From Caldilineaceae bacterium (GTDB lineage Bacteria; Chloroflexota; Anaerolineae; Caldilineales; Caldilineaceae): a DNA stretch of 37,690 nt. The translations under genes were made by a program, and so were the position numbers. Each line of letters begins with the position of its first letter. Position 1 is the first letter of the stretch. Where the stretch lies: assembly GCA_020433455.1 (NCBI GenBank), contig JAGRCP010000032.1, positions 1 to 37,690 of the forward strand, written 5' to 3'. Positions 15,190 through 22,911 of the stretch are shown here, piece by piece. The notes beneath the pieces are model-generated. The model was not told the origin of the DNA. It made no database searches and worked only from the letters and a program-made list of their open reading frames with translations.

Positions 15190-16500
15190 TTACTCCGTCC
15201 GCACGCTCACGTCCGCGCTCATGCCCCAGCGCAGGGCGGGCGGTTGTTCATCCAGCGTCACGTCCACGGTGTAGACTACGTCCCCGCCGATGATGTCGGC
15301 TTGGGGCGCGATACGCGCGACGCGCCCGGGAAGATTAGCGTTGAGGGCTTCTACATAGACGGAAGCTTCCTGACCGATCGCCACCCGGGCCACGTCCCGC
15401 TCGCTCAGGTCGGTGGTGATGACCTTCATTTGGGAGAGATCGGCCAGGGTCAGAACCGGGACGCCGGGTTGGCTCATTTCGCCCTGGTTGATGGTGCGTT
15501 CGGTTACCGTGCCGCTGAAGGGCGCCGTGAGCTGGGTGTTGGCCAGTTCGGCCTGCGCGCTCTGGAGTTGCGCCTCTGCCGTGCTGACTGCGGCGGCCGC
15601 GGCGGCCACGGCTTCATCGCGCACGCCGGCGGTGAGCAGGTCCAGTTGGGCCTGGGCCGCGCGCACCTGGGCTTCAGCCGCGGCAATTTGGGCATCGGAA
15701 CCGGGAGTAAGCAAGCGTTCCAGCGCGGCTTCGGCCTGGCGGACCCGGGCCTGAGCCGCGGTTGCGGCGTCCGCGTCCGGCCCGGCGAAGAGCGCGTCAT
15801 AGCGGGCCTGGGCGGCTTCCATGTTGTTGGTCGCCTCCTGCAATTGGCGGCTTTGGGGAAGCGCGCCCGCGTCATTGCGCCAGCGTATTTGGTTATAGGC
15901 CGTCTGGGCCTGCTGAAGCGCGGCCCGGGCGTTGCTCAGCGCAGCCTTGGCGGCAATCTCTTCTTCCGTGCGCGGGCCGTCGTAAAGTTGGCCGCTTGCA
16001 GCTCGGGCTGCGGTCAGTTCCGCCTGGGCCGCGGCGACTTCTTCCGCGCGGGACGGCTCGCTGACCTGGGCCAGCTGCGCACGTGCCGTGTCCACCTGGG
16101 CCTGGGCTGCGGCGATTTCCTGCTCTCGGGGGCCGGCTGCCAGGGCCGCTAATTGGGCCTGGGCCTGGAAGAGCTGGGCCGCGGCCGCGGCCACACCGGC
16201 CTGGGCGGCCGCGTCATCCAGCGCGATGAGCAGCGCGCCTGCTTCCACCTCATCGCCCACGGCCACGGCCGCCATCTTGACCCGGCCTGCGCCGGGAAAG
16301 GCCAGCGTCGCCTCCTGGTCGGGCACAATCTCGCCCGAAGCGGTCACGTCGCCGCTTTGTTGGGTAAATGCCGCCGTGGGTGCGGCGGCTGCGCCGGACG
16401 CGCCGAAAACGGGCGTCGGAATGGGCGCCTCCGCCCTGCTGCACGCACTAACGATCAATGCGGCGAGGAGCAGCAATCCTCGCCCTGCTTTACGGGACAT
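15190..16500 (-). CDS. HlyD/MacA-type periplasmic adaptor lipoprotein
   Basis: The 436-residue protein has a lipobox (LIVSAC, Cys at about 20), a lipoyl/barrel-sandwich half (about 48-95, GAGRVKMAAVAVGDEVEAGALL), a very Ala/Gln-rich helical region (about 95-330), the second lipoyl half (TAPFSGTVTERTINQGEMSQ) and a beta-barrel with DLSERDVARVAIGQEASVYV. The helical region contains about six units with turns like AGPREQEIAAAQAQV, EPSRAEEVAAAQAEL and TPGSDAQIAAAEAQV. It bridges permease and outside in MacA-like exporters. The ATG at 16500 with AGAGG upstream was chosen over a longer frame to 16587, which has no signal peptide. It lies between the ATPase and the third permease. Confidence 0.9.
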   Translation of the reverse strand: MSRKAGRGLLLLAALIVSACSRAEAPIPTPVFGASGAAAAPTAAFTQQSGDVTASGEIVPDQEATLAFPGAGRVKMAAVAVGDEVEAGALLIALDDAAAQAGVAAAAAQLFQAQAQLAALAAGPREQEIAAAQAQVDTARAQLAQVSEPSRAEEVAAAQAELTAARAASGQLYDGPRTEEEIAAKAALSNARAALQQAQTAYNQIRWRNDAGALPQSRQLQEATNNMEAAQARYDALFAGPDADAATAAQARVRQAEAALERLLTPGSDAQIAAAEAQVRAAQAQLDLLTAGVRDEAVAAAAAAVSTAEAQLQSAQAELANTQLTAPFSGTVTERTINQGEMSQPGVPVLTLADLSQMKVITTDLSERDVARVAIGQEASVYVEALNANLPGRVARIAPQADIIGGDVVYTVDVTLDEQPPALRWGMSADVSVRTE

Positions 16501-16592
16501 GACGTTCCTCTCTGTTGCAATCTGGTTACTACAGCCTTCGGGAGTTTCCTTTCCGAAGGAGCCTGCATAGATGCCAAACCTGTTCAATCCGT

Positions 16593-17342
16593 TTATGAAC
16601 TCGTCAGGATGATCTCTTCCGCTTCCGGTGTCAGGGGCGTGATCTCCGCAATGGCGGCCTCAGCGTTGACGTCATCCACGACCTGACCGTCGCGCAGGGT
16701 GACGATGCGCCGCACAAAAGACATGACCCGGGGATCGTGGGTGGCAAAGACGAAGGCTGTGCCCGTCTCCTGATTCAGCCGCTGCATGATGCCCATGATT
16801 TGCTCGCCATTGGCCGTGTCCAGATTGGCCGTGGGCTCATCAGCCAGGATGATGGCGGGGCGAGAGGCCAGGGCCCGGGCCACAGCCACGCGCTGCTGCT
16901 GGCCGCCGCTCATCTGGTCCGGTCGATTGTCGGCCCGGTCAGCCAGGCCCACGGCATCCAGCAGGTGCATGACCCGCTCCTTGCGTTCCTTGCCGCCCAC
17001 GCCGGTGAGGAGGAGGGGCAGCTCCACGTTTTCGTATGCGCTGAGCACCGGCACCAGGGCGAAAAATTGGAAGACGAATCCGATCTGCTGGCTGCGCAGG
17101 TCGGCCCGCCGATTGGCGCTGAGCTTGGTCACGTCCTGGCCGTTGATGAGAACCGCGCCCCGGTCCGGCTTGTCCAGGCAGCCGATCATCTGGAGCAGCG
17201 TCGTCTTGCCCGAACCGGACGGCCCCACCAGCGCCGTAAATTCGCCCGGCTCAATGGTCAGGCTGACGCCATCCAGAGCTCGGGTCTCCGTCTCGCCGAC
17301 TTGATAGGTTTTTACCAGATCATTTACTTGAATAATTGCCAT
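16593..17342 (-). CDS. MacB/LolD-type ABC transporter ATPase
   Basis: The 249-residue ATPase has Walker [11 protein letters not shown]-loop [22 protein letters not shown], signature [15 protein letters not shown] and Walker [13 protein letters not shown], all typical of the LolD/MacB-N group. The start [25 protein letters not shown] has the usual YQVG-type A-loop. A short C-terminal tail follows the H-loop (FATHDPRVM). It should energise the three permeases encoded around it, since no other ATPase is in the cluster. The ATG at 17342 has GGGAAG upstream. Confidence 0.93.
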   Translation of the reverse strand: MAIIQVNDLVKTYQVGETETRALDGVSLTIEPGEFTALVGPSGSGKTTLLQMIGCLDKPDRGAVLINGQDVTKLSANRRADLRSQQIGFVFQFFALVPVLSAYENVELPLLLTGVGGKERKERVMHLLDAVGLADRADNRPDQMSGGQQQRVAVARALASRPAIILADEPTANLDTANGEQIMGIMQRLNQETGTAFVFATHDPRVMSFVRRIVTLRDGQVVDDVNAEAAIAEITPLTPEAEEIILTSS

Positions 17343-17395
17343 AATCTTCCCATCTCCCCTATCTCAATCTTCAATCTTCAATCTTCAACCCTCAA

Positions 17396-18619
17396 CTACC
17401 CCCGCAACGCCTCCGCCGGCTCCATGCGTCCGGCAAACCAGGCCGGATAGAGAGAGGCGATCAGCGTAAAGCCCAGGGTTGCGACGGAGAGCCAGAAGGT
17501 CATGCCGGCATCGAACGTGGCGTGCATGGATGTGCCCAACGCCATGCCCTCCACGGATGCGCCCACATCGCCGATGTAGATGCCGTTGCGCGCCAGGTAG
17601 GCGACTCCTACCCCGCCCAGGGCCAGGCCGATGGCCACGCCGAAGAGTCCGATGATGAACGCTTCCAACACGTACATGAACATGATCTGGTTGCGCTTCA
17701 TGCCCAGGGCGGCCAGGATGCCCATCTCCCGGATGCGCTCAAAGACCGCCATGAGCAGCGTGTTGGCCAGAACCACGGCCACAATCAGCAGGACGATGGC
17801 GTACATAATGTTGTAGATGACCTGTCCCGTGGAGAGCAGGTCGATAAGCGTGGAATTGAGGTCCCGCCAGGTGAGCCGCTTCAGCCCCGAACCGCTCAAC
17901 GCAGCTGCGACCCGGTCCGCGTCATGCTGGTCGTGGAGCATGACGACAATCGCGCTGGCGTGGCCGTCGGTGAGGGTAAGGGCCTGGGCCTTGTCCAGCG
18001 TCATGAAAAGGGTGGACTGATCGTAGGCGGGAATGCCCGTGGAAAAGATGCCCCGGATGGTGAATAAATCTTCTTGCGGCTCGCCGTTAGAGTCAACGGC
18101 AGAGACGCTGATTTGCTGGTTGAGGGAGAGACCCAGCTCATCCACCAGCCGTTGCCCCAGAAGAATGCCGTTGCGATCTGCATCGTCCAGAAAGGAGCCC
18201 GCCACAATCGCTTCGCGGATGGGATCGTGAAAGGGCGATGCGGTCTCAATGCCGAAAAGCTTGAGGCTCGCCGACTCGTCCGCGGTATCGACGATGGCGC
18301 TGCCCCAGAGCACAGGAGCGGCCGTGACTACTTCCTCCATGCCGTCCACAACCGCCGCGATTTCATCGGGGTTATCGATCAGGTCTTCCCACTTCAGGCT
18401 CACCTTGTCGCTTTCATACGACTCGGCGCGCAGTTGCAGGTGGCCGGTTTCCAGACGGATGTTGTCTTCCAGCGCCTGGTCGTAGACGTCGGCGATCAGG
18501 CCGCTCATGATGACGGTCAGCGCCAATCCCATGGCCACTGCGATCATGGTGAAGAGGGTCCGTCGTCGATTGCGCCCCAAATCCCGGAAGGCGATGGTGA
18601 AAAGTTTTCCGAATGCCAT
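17396..18619 (-). CDS. MacB/FtsX-type ABC transporter permease (second permease)
   Basis: The 407-residue protein has one N-terminal helix (about 20-40), a large external domain and three C-terminal helices with NTLLMAVFERIREMGILAAL, the FtsX permease core. It differs clearly from the two paralogues in the cluster (start MAFGKLFTIAFRDLGRNRRR), so it may pair with one of them to form a LolC/LolE-like heterodimer. The start at 18619 has AAGGAG at good distance; an in-frame GTG at 18670 would be inside an intergenic repeat. It ends 53 nt before the ATPase. Confidence 0.9.
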   Translation of the reverse strand: MAFGKLFTIAFRDLGRNRRRTLFTMIAVAMGLALTVIMSGLIADVYDQALEDNIRLETGHLQLRAESYESDKVSLKWEDLIDNPDEIAAVVDGMEEVVTAAPVLWGSAIVDTADESASLKLFGIETASPFHDPIREAIVAGSFLDDADRNGILLGQRLVDELGLSLNQQISVSAVDSNGEPQEDLFTIRGIFSTGIPAYDQSTLFMTLDKAQALTLTDGHASAIVVMLHDQHDADRVAAALSGSGLKRLTWRDLNSTLIDLLSTGQVIYNIMYAIVLLIVAVVLANTLLMAVFERIREMGILAALGMKRNQIMFMYVLEAFIIGLFGVAIGLALGGVGVAYLARNGIYIGDVGASVEGMALGTSMHATFDAGMTFWLSVATLGFTLIASLYPAWFAGRMEPAEALRG

Positions 18620-18628
18620 GCGGTACTC

Positions 18629-18719
18629 CTTCAATGAGGAATGAGTAAAAAGTAATGAGTGACCCGACACCGCCCTCCCGGAATGCTTACTCGTTGCTCG
18701 TTACTTATTCCTCATTACG
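18629..18719. repeat. Intergenic imperfect inverted repeat of AATGAGTAA-type words
   Basis: The left side carries AATGAGGAATGAGTAA and AATGAGTAAAAAGTAATG (18640-18657); the right side, near 18690-18718, carries CTCGTTGCTCGTTACTTATT followed by CCTCATTACG, roughly its reverse complement. The 18-mer AATGAGTAAAAAGTAATG recurs exactly at 31199-31216, also about 20 bp upstream of a minus-strand start codon. Confidence 0.65.
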
Positions 18720-19997
18720 CTACACATAATGCAGCGCCTGGGCCGGCTCTCTGTGTACGGCCTGCCAGGCCGGGTAGAGGGAAGCCAGCGCGGTGATGAA
18801 GATAACGGCCACACCCCGGTTGATCACGTTAGTCAGGGTGATGCTGGGGTAGAGGCGATCGCCCATGAGCGCGGTCATTTCACCCATTCCTTGCGTATAG
18901 CTCAGATCGATGCCGCCCATTTGGTTAATGAGGGCCATCAGCCCCATGCCCAGCGCCCCGCCCAGAATGGCCCCCAACAGGCCAATGAGCGAGCCTTCCA
19001 GGACAAAAAGGCCCATGAGCTGACGCCCCTTCATGCCCAGCGCCGCGAGCACGCCCATTTCCCGGGTGCGCTCGAAGACGGCCATGAGCATGAGGTTGAG
19101 GATGCCGATAGCCGCGATAAAGAGGACGATGAAGCCGAAAATGCTGGTGAATGCCGCCTTGGATTCCATGGCCTCGCGGATTTCGGGCCGCAGGGTAGCC
19201 CATGAATCGACTTCGTAGCCCGGCAGTTCGGACTTGAGGCGCGGAACAATCTCATCTTCCCGGCCGGTCTGACTCAAGGTGATGGAAACTTCGGTCGCCT
19301 CTCCCCGCAGGTTGTAGAGACTTTGGGCCTCGGCCAAAGACATGTAGACCATGCCCTGTTCCGCTTCCTGCATATTCAGATCGTAGATGCCGATAACGGT
19401 CATGGTGCGCTGGCGCATGGTCTCGTTCTTGCTCTTGCCCAGCAGCGTCACCCGATCATCGACGCCGATCTCCATGAGGTCGGCCAGCCCCTTGCCGATG
19501 AGGATCACATCTCCGTCGCCCGGTTCCAGAAAGCGTCCAGCGATGATGTTCTCGGCCTGGAGGCTGAAAGGCGCCTCAACATCCGGCTGAATGGCCGTGA
19601 TGCTCACGCTGAAAGAGCCTTCCCGGTTGGTGATGAGCCCGGCGGTGTTGATGCGCTTGGCCGCGGCTATGATGGGCGACTGCGCGTCCGCCAGTCGCAC
19701 GCCAGACGCCGCTACTTCCGGCGGCTGGGTCAGAATGGTCTGCACCACCGCGTCCGCGTCATCCAGCGGCAGGAGAGGCAAGCGATGGGCCTTCTCCCGA
19801 TAGCCGGGTGCGTGGATCTGAATGTTCCCGCCGTAGAGGCGCACCGCGTTGCCGAACATGGCCTGGTCGGTGCTCTGGATGATGCCGTCGAAGAAGAGCA
19901 GCAGCGCCAGCCCCAGTACGATCGCCGTGAGCGCAATGGACGTACGTCGCCAATTCCGCCACATGTTCCGCCATGCCAACTGTAATGATTTACTCAT
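18720..19997 (-). CDS. MacB/FtsX-type ABC transporter permease (first permease)
   Basis: The 425-residue protein has the MacB/LolE plan: N-terminal helix (about 18-37), external domain (about 40-275) and three C-terminal helices around NLMLMAVFERTREMGVLAAL. It is a close paralogue of the permease at 13892-15148, with an extra short segment near residues 93-110 (PEVAASGVRLADAQS). AAAGGAG lies 9 nt before the ATG at 19997. It follows tetR by 39 nt. Direction of transport (export or lipid extraction) cannot be decided from sequence. Confidence 0.9.
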   Translation of the reverse strand: MSKSLQLAWRNMWRNWRRTSIALTAIVLGLALLLFFDGIIQSTDQAMFGNAVRLYGGNIQIHAPGYREKAHRLPLLPLDDADAVVQTILTQPPEVAASGVRLADAQSPIIAAAKRINTAGLITNREGSFSVSITAIQPDVEAPFSLQAENIIAGRFLEPGDGDVILIGKGLADLMEIGVDDRVTLLGKSKNETMRQRTMTVIGIYDLNMQEAEQGMVYMSLAEAQSLYNLRGEATEVSITLSQTGREDEIVPRLKSELPGYEVDSWATLRPEIREAMESKAAFTSIFGFIVLFIAAIGILNLMLMAVFERTREMGVLAALGMKGRQLMGLFVLEGSLIGLLGAILGGALGMGLMALINQMGGIDLSYTQGMGEMTALMGDRLYPSITLTNVINRGVAVIFITALASLYPAWQAVHREPAQALHYV

Positions 19998-20036
19998 CAG
20001 ACTTGTCTCCTTTCCCCTTTCTACCCGCCGCCTGGT

Positions 20037-20711
20037 TTAGTCCGTGAACCAGCGTAGCGTCGTGTCCAAATCAAAGATATGCAGCGATCCGGTCGGCGCG
20101 GCCAGCAAGCGCTCGATGGCCTGTTCATGCGCCTCTACCTGCCGCTGGACGACCGCTGCCATATCCGGAGGCGGATTGAGCAGAAGCGCCGCGATTTCTT
20201 CCGACAGGTGCTGTCCGATGCGCAGCAGGATTTCGGCCGTTTCATTCACGTATCCGGCGGCGAAAACGCCTTCCGCCACGCCTTGTTCAATAATCGTCGC
20301 CAGCATGGGCGCGATCCGCTCCAGGCTTGAGTCGATAAACGCGTGGCGCAAGACAATATTTTCATCCAGGTAATAAGCTGTCAGTACCTGGAGCAGCAAC
20401 TCCTTGCGCTCGACTTTCCATTGGCCGATGGTCAGGAAGAAGCAGGTGAATTTTTCCTGTGCGTTCATCTCCGTATCTGCAACCAGCGGCTCCACCAGGA
20501 CCAGGGTCTGATCCGTCAGGCGCGCTACCAATTCCTGCAGCAATGCCTGCTTGGAGTCGAAATAGTGATAGAAGGTCCCCTTGGCAATGTCGTTCGCCTC
20601 CAGAATGTTGCGGATCGACGTTTGCTCGTAGCCTTTTTGGTAGAAGAGCTGCTGGGCGCTGGCGAGGATTTCGCTGCGCCGCACGTCATGCTCCTTGACG
20701 ATTCTTGCCAT
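20037..20711 (-). CDS. TetR/AcrR family transcriptional regulator
   Basis: The 224-residue protein has a typical TetR N-terminal DNA-binding domain (about 10-57): RSEILASAQQLFYQKGYEQT, then SIRNILEANDIAKGTFYHYF, which is the helix-turn-helix and the YHYF end. The C-terminal part is the ligand-binding helical domain; the ligand is not predictable. It heads the exporter operon in the same direction, so it most likely represses its own operon and releases it when a toxic compound or lipid binds. The candidate operator at 20737-20753 lies beside its promoter. Confidence 0.92.
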   Translation of the reverse strand: MARIVKEHDVRRSEILASAQQLFYQKGYEQTSIRNILEANDIAKGTFYHYFDSKQALLQELVARLTDQTLVLVEPLVADTEMNAQEKFTCFFLTIGQWKVERKELLLQVLTAYYLDENIVLRHAFIDSSLERIAPMLATIIEQGVAEGVFAAGYVNETAEILLRIGQHLSEEIAALLLNPPPDMAAVVQRQVEAHEQAIERLLAAPTGSLHIFDLDTTLRWFTD

Positions 20712-20736
20712 TGTCGTGGTGATCTCCCCGCCTGTG

Positions 20737-20753
20737 ACCGACTGCCGGTCGGT
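20737..20753. promoter_or_regulatory. Candidate TetR operator (palindrome)
   Basis: ACCGAC-TGCCG-GTCGGT is a perfect inverted repeat (6-bp arms, 5-bp spacer) about 5 bp downstream of the expected transcript start of the tetR promoter and 26 bp before the tetR start codon. The position fits autorepression. Confidence 0.5.
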
Positions 20754-20764
20754 TGCGTGGAACC

Positions 20765-20793
20765 AGTATAAGATGAACTGCCCTCCCTGTCAA
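20765..20793 (-). promoter_or_regulatory. Sigma70-type promoter of the tetR-exporter operon
   Basis: On the minus strand TTGACA (20793-20788) and TATACT (20770-20765) are 17 bp apart, a near-consensus promoter, about 54 nt before the tetR start codon. Confidence 0.75.
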
Positions 20794-21369
20794 GCATTTC
20801 GGGTTTATTTTGGGCGTATTTTATGCCGGAGGCGATCATGCCGCTCTTAAAGAGGCGTTCCGGAAATAGGCCAATCCGTCTTGGACGACAGGAGAGACCG
20901 CGGCTTATTCCCCGAATGCGGCGAGATACCACGGCGTTTGCGAATTTTCTCTGGAAGCGCCGGGCGCCGGCCTACCCGCATGGGCGTTCCCGGAGCCCAT
21001 ATTTTTTGCGTTTGGCTGATTGCCGGGCAGGTGATATACTCTGCCCGGACTGGAGACGGGTAGTCAGAAGCAGCGTTCCGTCTTCCGTATCTGCGCCAGA
21101 TTTATGCGTTTGGCTCCGACTCGATTCCTTCGGCCAATCGCACCTCTGATTTTATCATCTCTCCCGGCGAGTCTGTCGGTTCATGCGCATTATCTCATTG
21201 ATGCCGGGGCAATACCCGCCTGTCAACGCTGTTGATATATCCGTCTCTTCTGCGCTATGACGCTTGGCTTGGCGGTGCAGCCAATTCGGTCGTATTTACT
21301 TCTCATCTTCATATTTATTGTTGTTGAACTGTGCAATCTTGCACGCCACACACTTACAAGGAGAAACCT
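20794..21369. other. Intergenic region between the divergent tetR and liv operons
   Basis: About 575 bp with no convincing gene: the open frames here are short, basic and lack family features. It contains a candidate plus-strand promoter with an overlapping palindrome (21012-21048) and a second palindrome, GTGCAA-TC-TTGCAC, at 21331-21344, 26 bp before the livK-like start codon. Confidence 0.6.
21012..21048 (+). promoter_or_regulatory. Candidate promoter of the liv operon with overlapping palindrome
   Basis: TTGGCT (21012-21017) and TATACT (21035-21040) are 17 bp apart. CCGGGCAG (21023-21030) and CTGCCCGG (21041-21048) form a perfect 8-bp inverted repeat that brackets the -10, as expected for a repressor site. 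The leader would be about 320 nt. Confidence 0.4.
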
Positions 21370-22773
21370 ATGTCTTCAAGCAAGTCTATGCGATGGCTTA
21401 TCACCGTCCTGGTTCTTATGCTCGCGTTGGTCATCAGCGCCTGCGGCGCGCCGGCCGCGCAGGAGACCGTGGGGGATGCGCCTGCGGCAGAAGAGGCCCC
21501 GGCCGATGCTGCCGCGAGCAGCGATGCCGCGGCCGAAGAAGCGCCCGCAGAAGCCACGGAAGCGCCTGCCGAAGAGGCGAGCGGAGACGCGGCGGCCGCC
21601 GAGGGCGACGTCATCAAGATTGGTGCGCTGGCTCCCCTCTCCGCGCCCGGCACGGTAGTCGGCGGCGAGGCCATGGTTGACGCCATGCGCATTGCGGCCG
21701 ACGAGATCAACGCCAACGGCGGTCTTCTGGGCCGGCCGGTGGAATTGGTTATCGAGGATTCGGAAGGTCTGCCCGAGCGCGGCACCGCGGCCATGGAGAA
21801 GCTCATCAACCAGGATCAGGTTGTCGCGGTGGGCGGCGGCTATCACAGCTCCGTGGGCGTGGCGGCTAAGGAAGTGGCCCACGACAACGGCATCCCCGTG
21901 GTCTTCGCCGAAACGTGGAACGACACCATTACCAGCGCCATGTACCCCGAAATTTTCCGCATTGCGCCCCTCAATTCCGAGGTGACTGCGGTGGATCTGA
22001 ACTGGCTGACCAGCCTACCGTATGAGATTGGGAACGTGGTCATCCTGACCGAAAATACCGACTACGGCATTCCCGCGGCCCAGGAGACGGCCGCGGGCCT
22101 GGAGGCGGCCGGCATTGCGTCGGAAACCTTCCAGACCGATATCGGCACCCAGGATTTCTCGGCCATCATCGATCGTATCCGCGCTCAGAACCCCGACTTT
22201 ATCCTGGTGCTGAACACGGGCGAGGCGGGCTTTAACTTCCAGCAGCAGGCTGCCGAGCAGGGAATCGGCCCGCAGGATGTGCCCATGCTCTGCAACCAGG
22301 ACGGCCTGGAGAGTAACGCCTACTGGACCAATGTGCCCGACGGCAACCTTTGCTTCCTGCGCCGGGTCGGTCTGCCGGTTGAACTCTATAACGATGTGGC
22401 GAAATCCTTTGTAGAGCGCTACGTGGAGCTTACGGGCAAGACCACGGCCGAATCCTACGCGCTGGAAGCGTATGACTCCATCATGATCATCGCCCAGGCC
22501 ATTGAAGAAGCCGGCTCCACGGACCCGGCAGCCATCATCGATGCGCTGGAAAATATCAGCTACGAAGGCGCCTTGGGCACCATCACCTTCCCGGTGAACA
22601 GCAAGAATACGCCGGAGCAGGCGGGTATGGATCCCAAATGGTGGCATCAATTCCCGGATCCGGCCATTACCATCGTGCAGTATCAGGAAGAGGGACAGGA
22701 CTCTCTGGATGCGCCGGTGGTCTTCCCGGAGATTTACCAGACCGGCGATCTGGTCTGGGTGACTGCGGAATAA
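21370..22773 (+). CDS. livK: Branched-chain amino acid-type ABC transporter substrate-binding lipoprotein
   Basis: The 467-residue protein has a lipoprotein signal with lipobox VISAC (Cys near 26), an Ala/Glu-rich linker to about residue 82, then a type I periplasmic-binding domain of the LivJ/LivK family (Peripla_BP_6): IKIGALAPLSAPGTVVGGEAM, AADEINANGGLLGRPVELVI and a ligand-binding region around GGGYHSSVGVAAKEVA. It binds leucine-type amino acids, or amides/urea/aromatics in some relatives, outside the cell. AAGGAG lies 6 nt before the ATG at 21370; the frame runs up to a TTG at 21331. It is the first gene of livKHMGF. Confidence 0.9.
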   Translation: MSSSKSMRWLITVLVLMLALVISACGAPAAQETVGDAPAAEEAPADAAASSDAAAEEAPAEATEAPAEEASGDAAAAEGDVIKIGALAPLSAPGTVVGGEAMVDAMRIAADEINANGGLLGRPVELVIEDSEGLPERGTAAMEKLINQDQVVAVGGGYHSSVGVAAKEVAHDNGIPVVFAETWNDTITSAMYPEIFRIAPLNSEVTAVDLNWLTSLPYEIGNVVILTENTDYGIPAAQETAAGLEAAGIASETFQTDIGTQDFSAIIDRIRAQNPDFILVLNTGEAGFNFQQQAAEQGIGPQDVPMLCNQDGLESNAYWTNVPDGNLCFLRRVGLPVELYNDVAKSFVERYVELTGKTTAESYALEAYDSIMIIAQAIEEAGSTDPAAIIDALENISYEGALGTITFPVNSKNTPEQAGMDPKWWHQFPDPAITIVQYQEEGQDSLDAPVVFPEIYQTGDLVWVTAE

Positions 22774-22793
22774 CCCCGCTCGTTGCATGAACC

Positions 22794-22831
22794 ATCTCAG
22801 GCCGCCTCTCTGCGGGGCGGCCTGAGATTTT
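22794..22831 (+). terminator. Terminator-like hairpin between livK and livH
   Basis: ATCTCAGGCCGCC (22794-22806) pairs perfectly with 22816-22828 around a 9-nt loop and is followed by TTTT. In binding-protein operons such a hairpin usually makes more binding protein than permease, by partial termination or by protecting the upstream mRNA. Confidence 0.7.
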
Positions 22832-22911
22832 CTGCTCCGCGGGTATGGTCCAACTGTTTATTGTTTCCGTCGGGGTTCACGCCCCATATCCCCTCATGAA
22901 GGTTCAGGCCC

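Noticed and set aside
15148-16152. Plus-strand open frame of 334 codons opposite the adaptor gene
   Set aside because: It arises from the Ala/Gln-rich repeat coding read backwards; repeated Gly/Leu/Arg words without domains.
20823-21149. Possible 108-residue protein in the tetR-liv gap
   Set aside because: Arg/Pro-rich with no family features and no ribosome site; the region is better read as regulatory.
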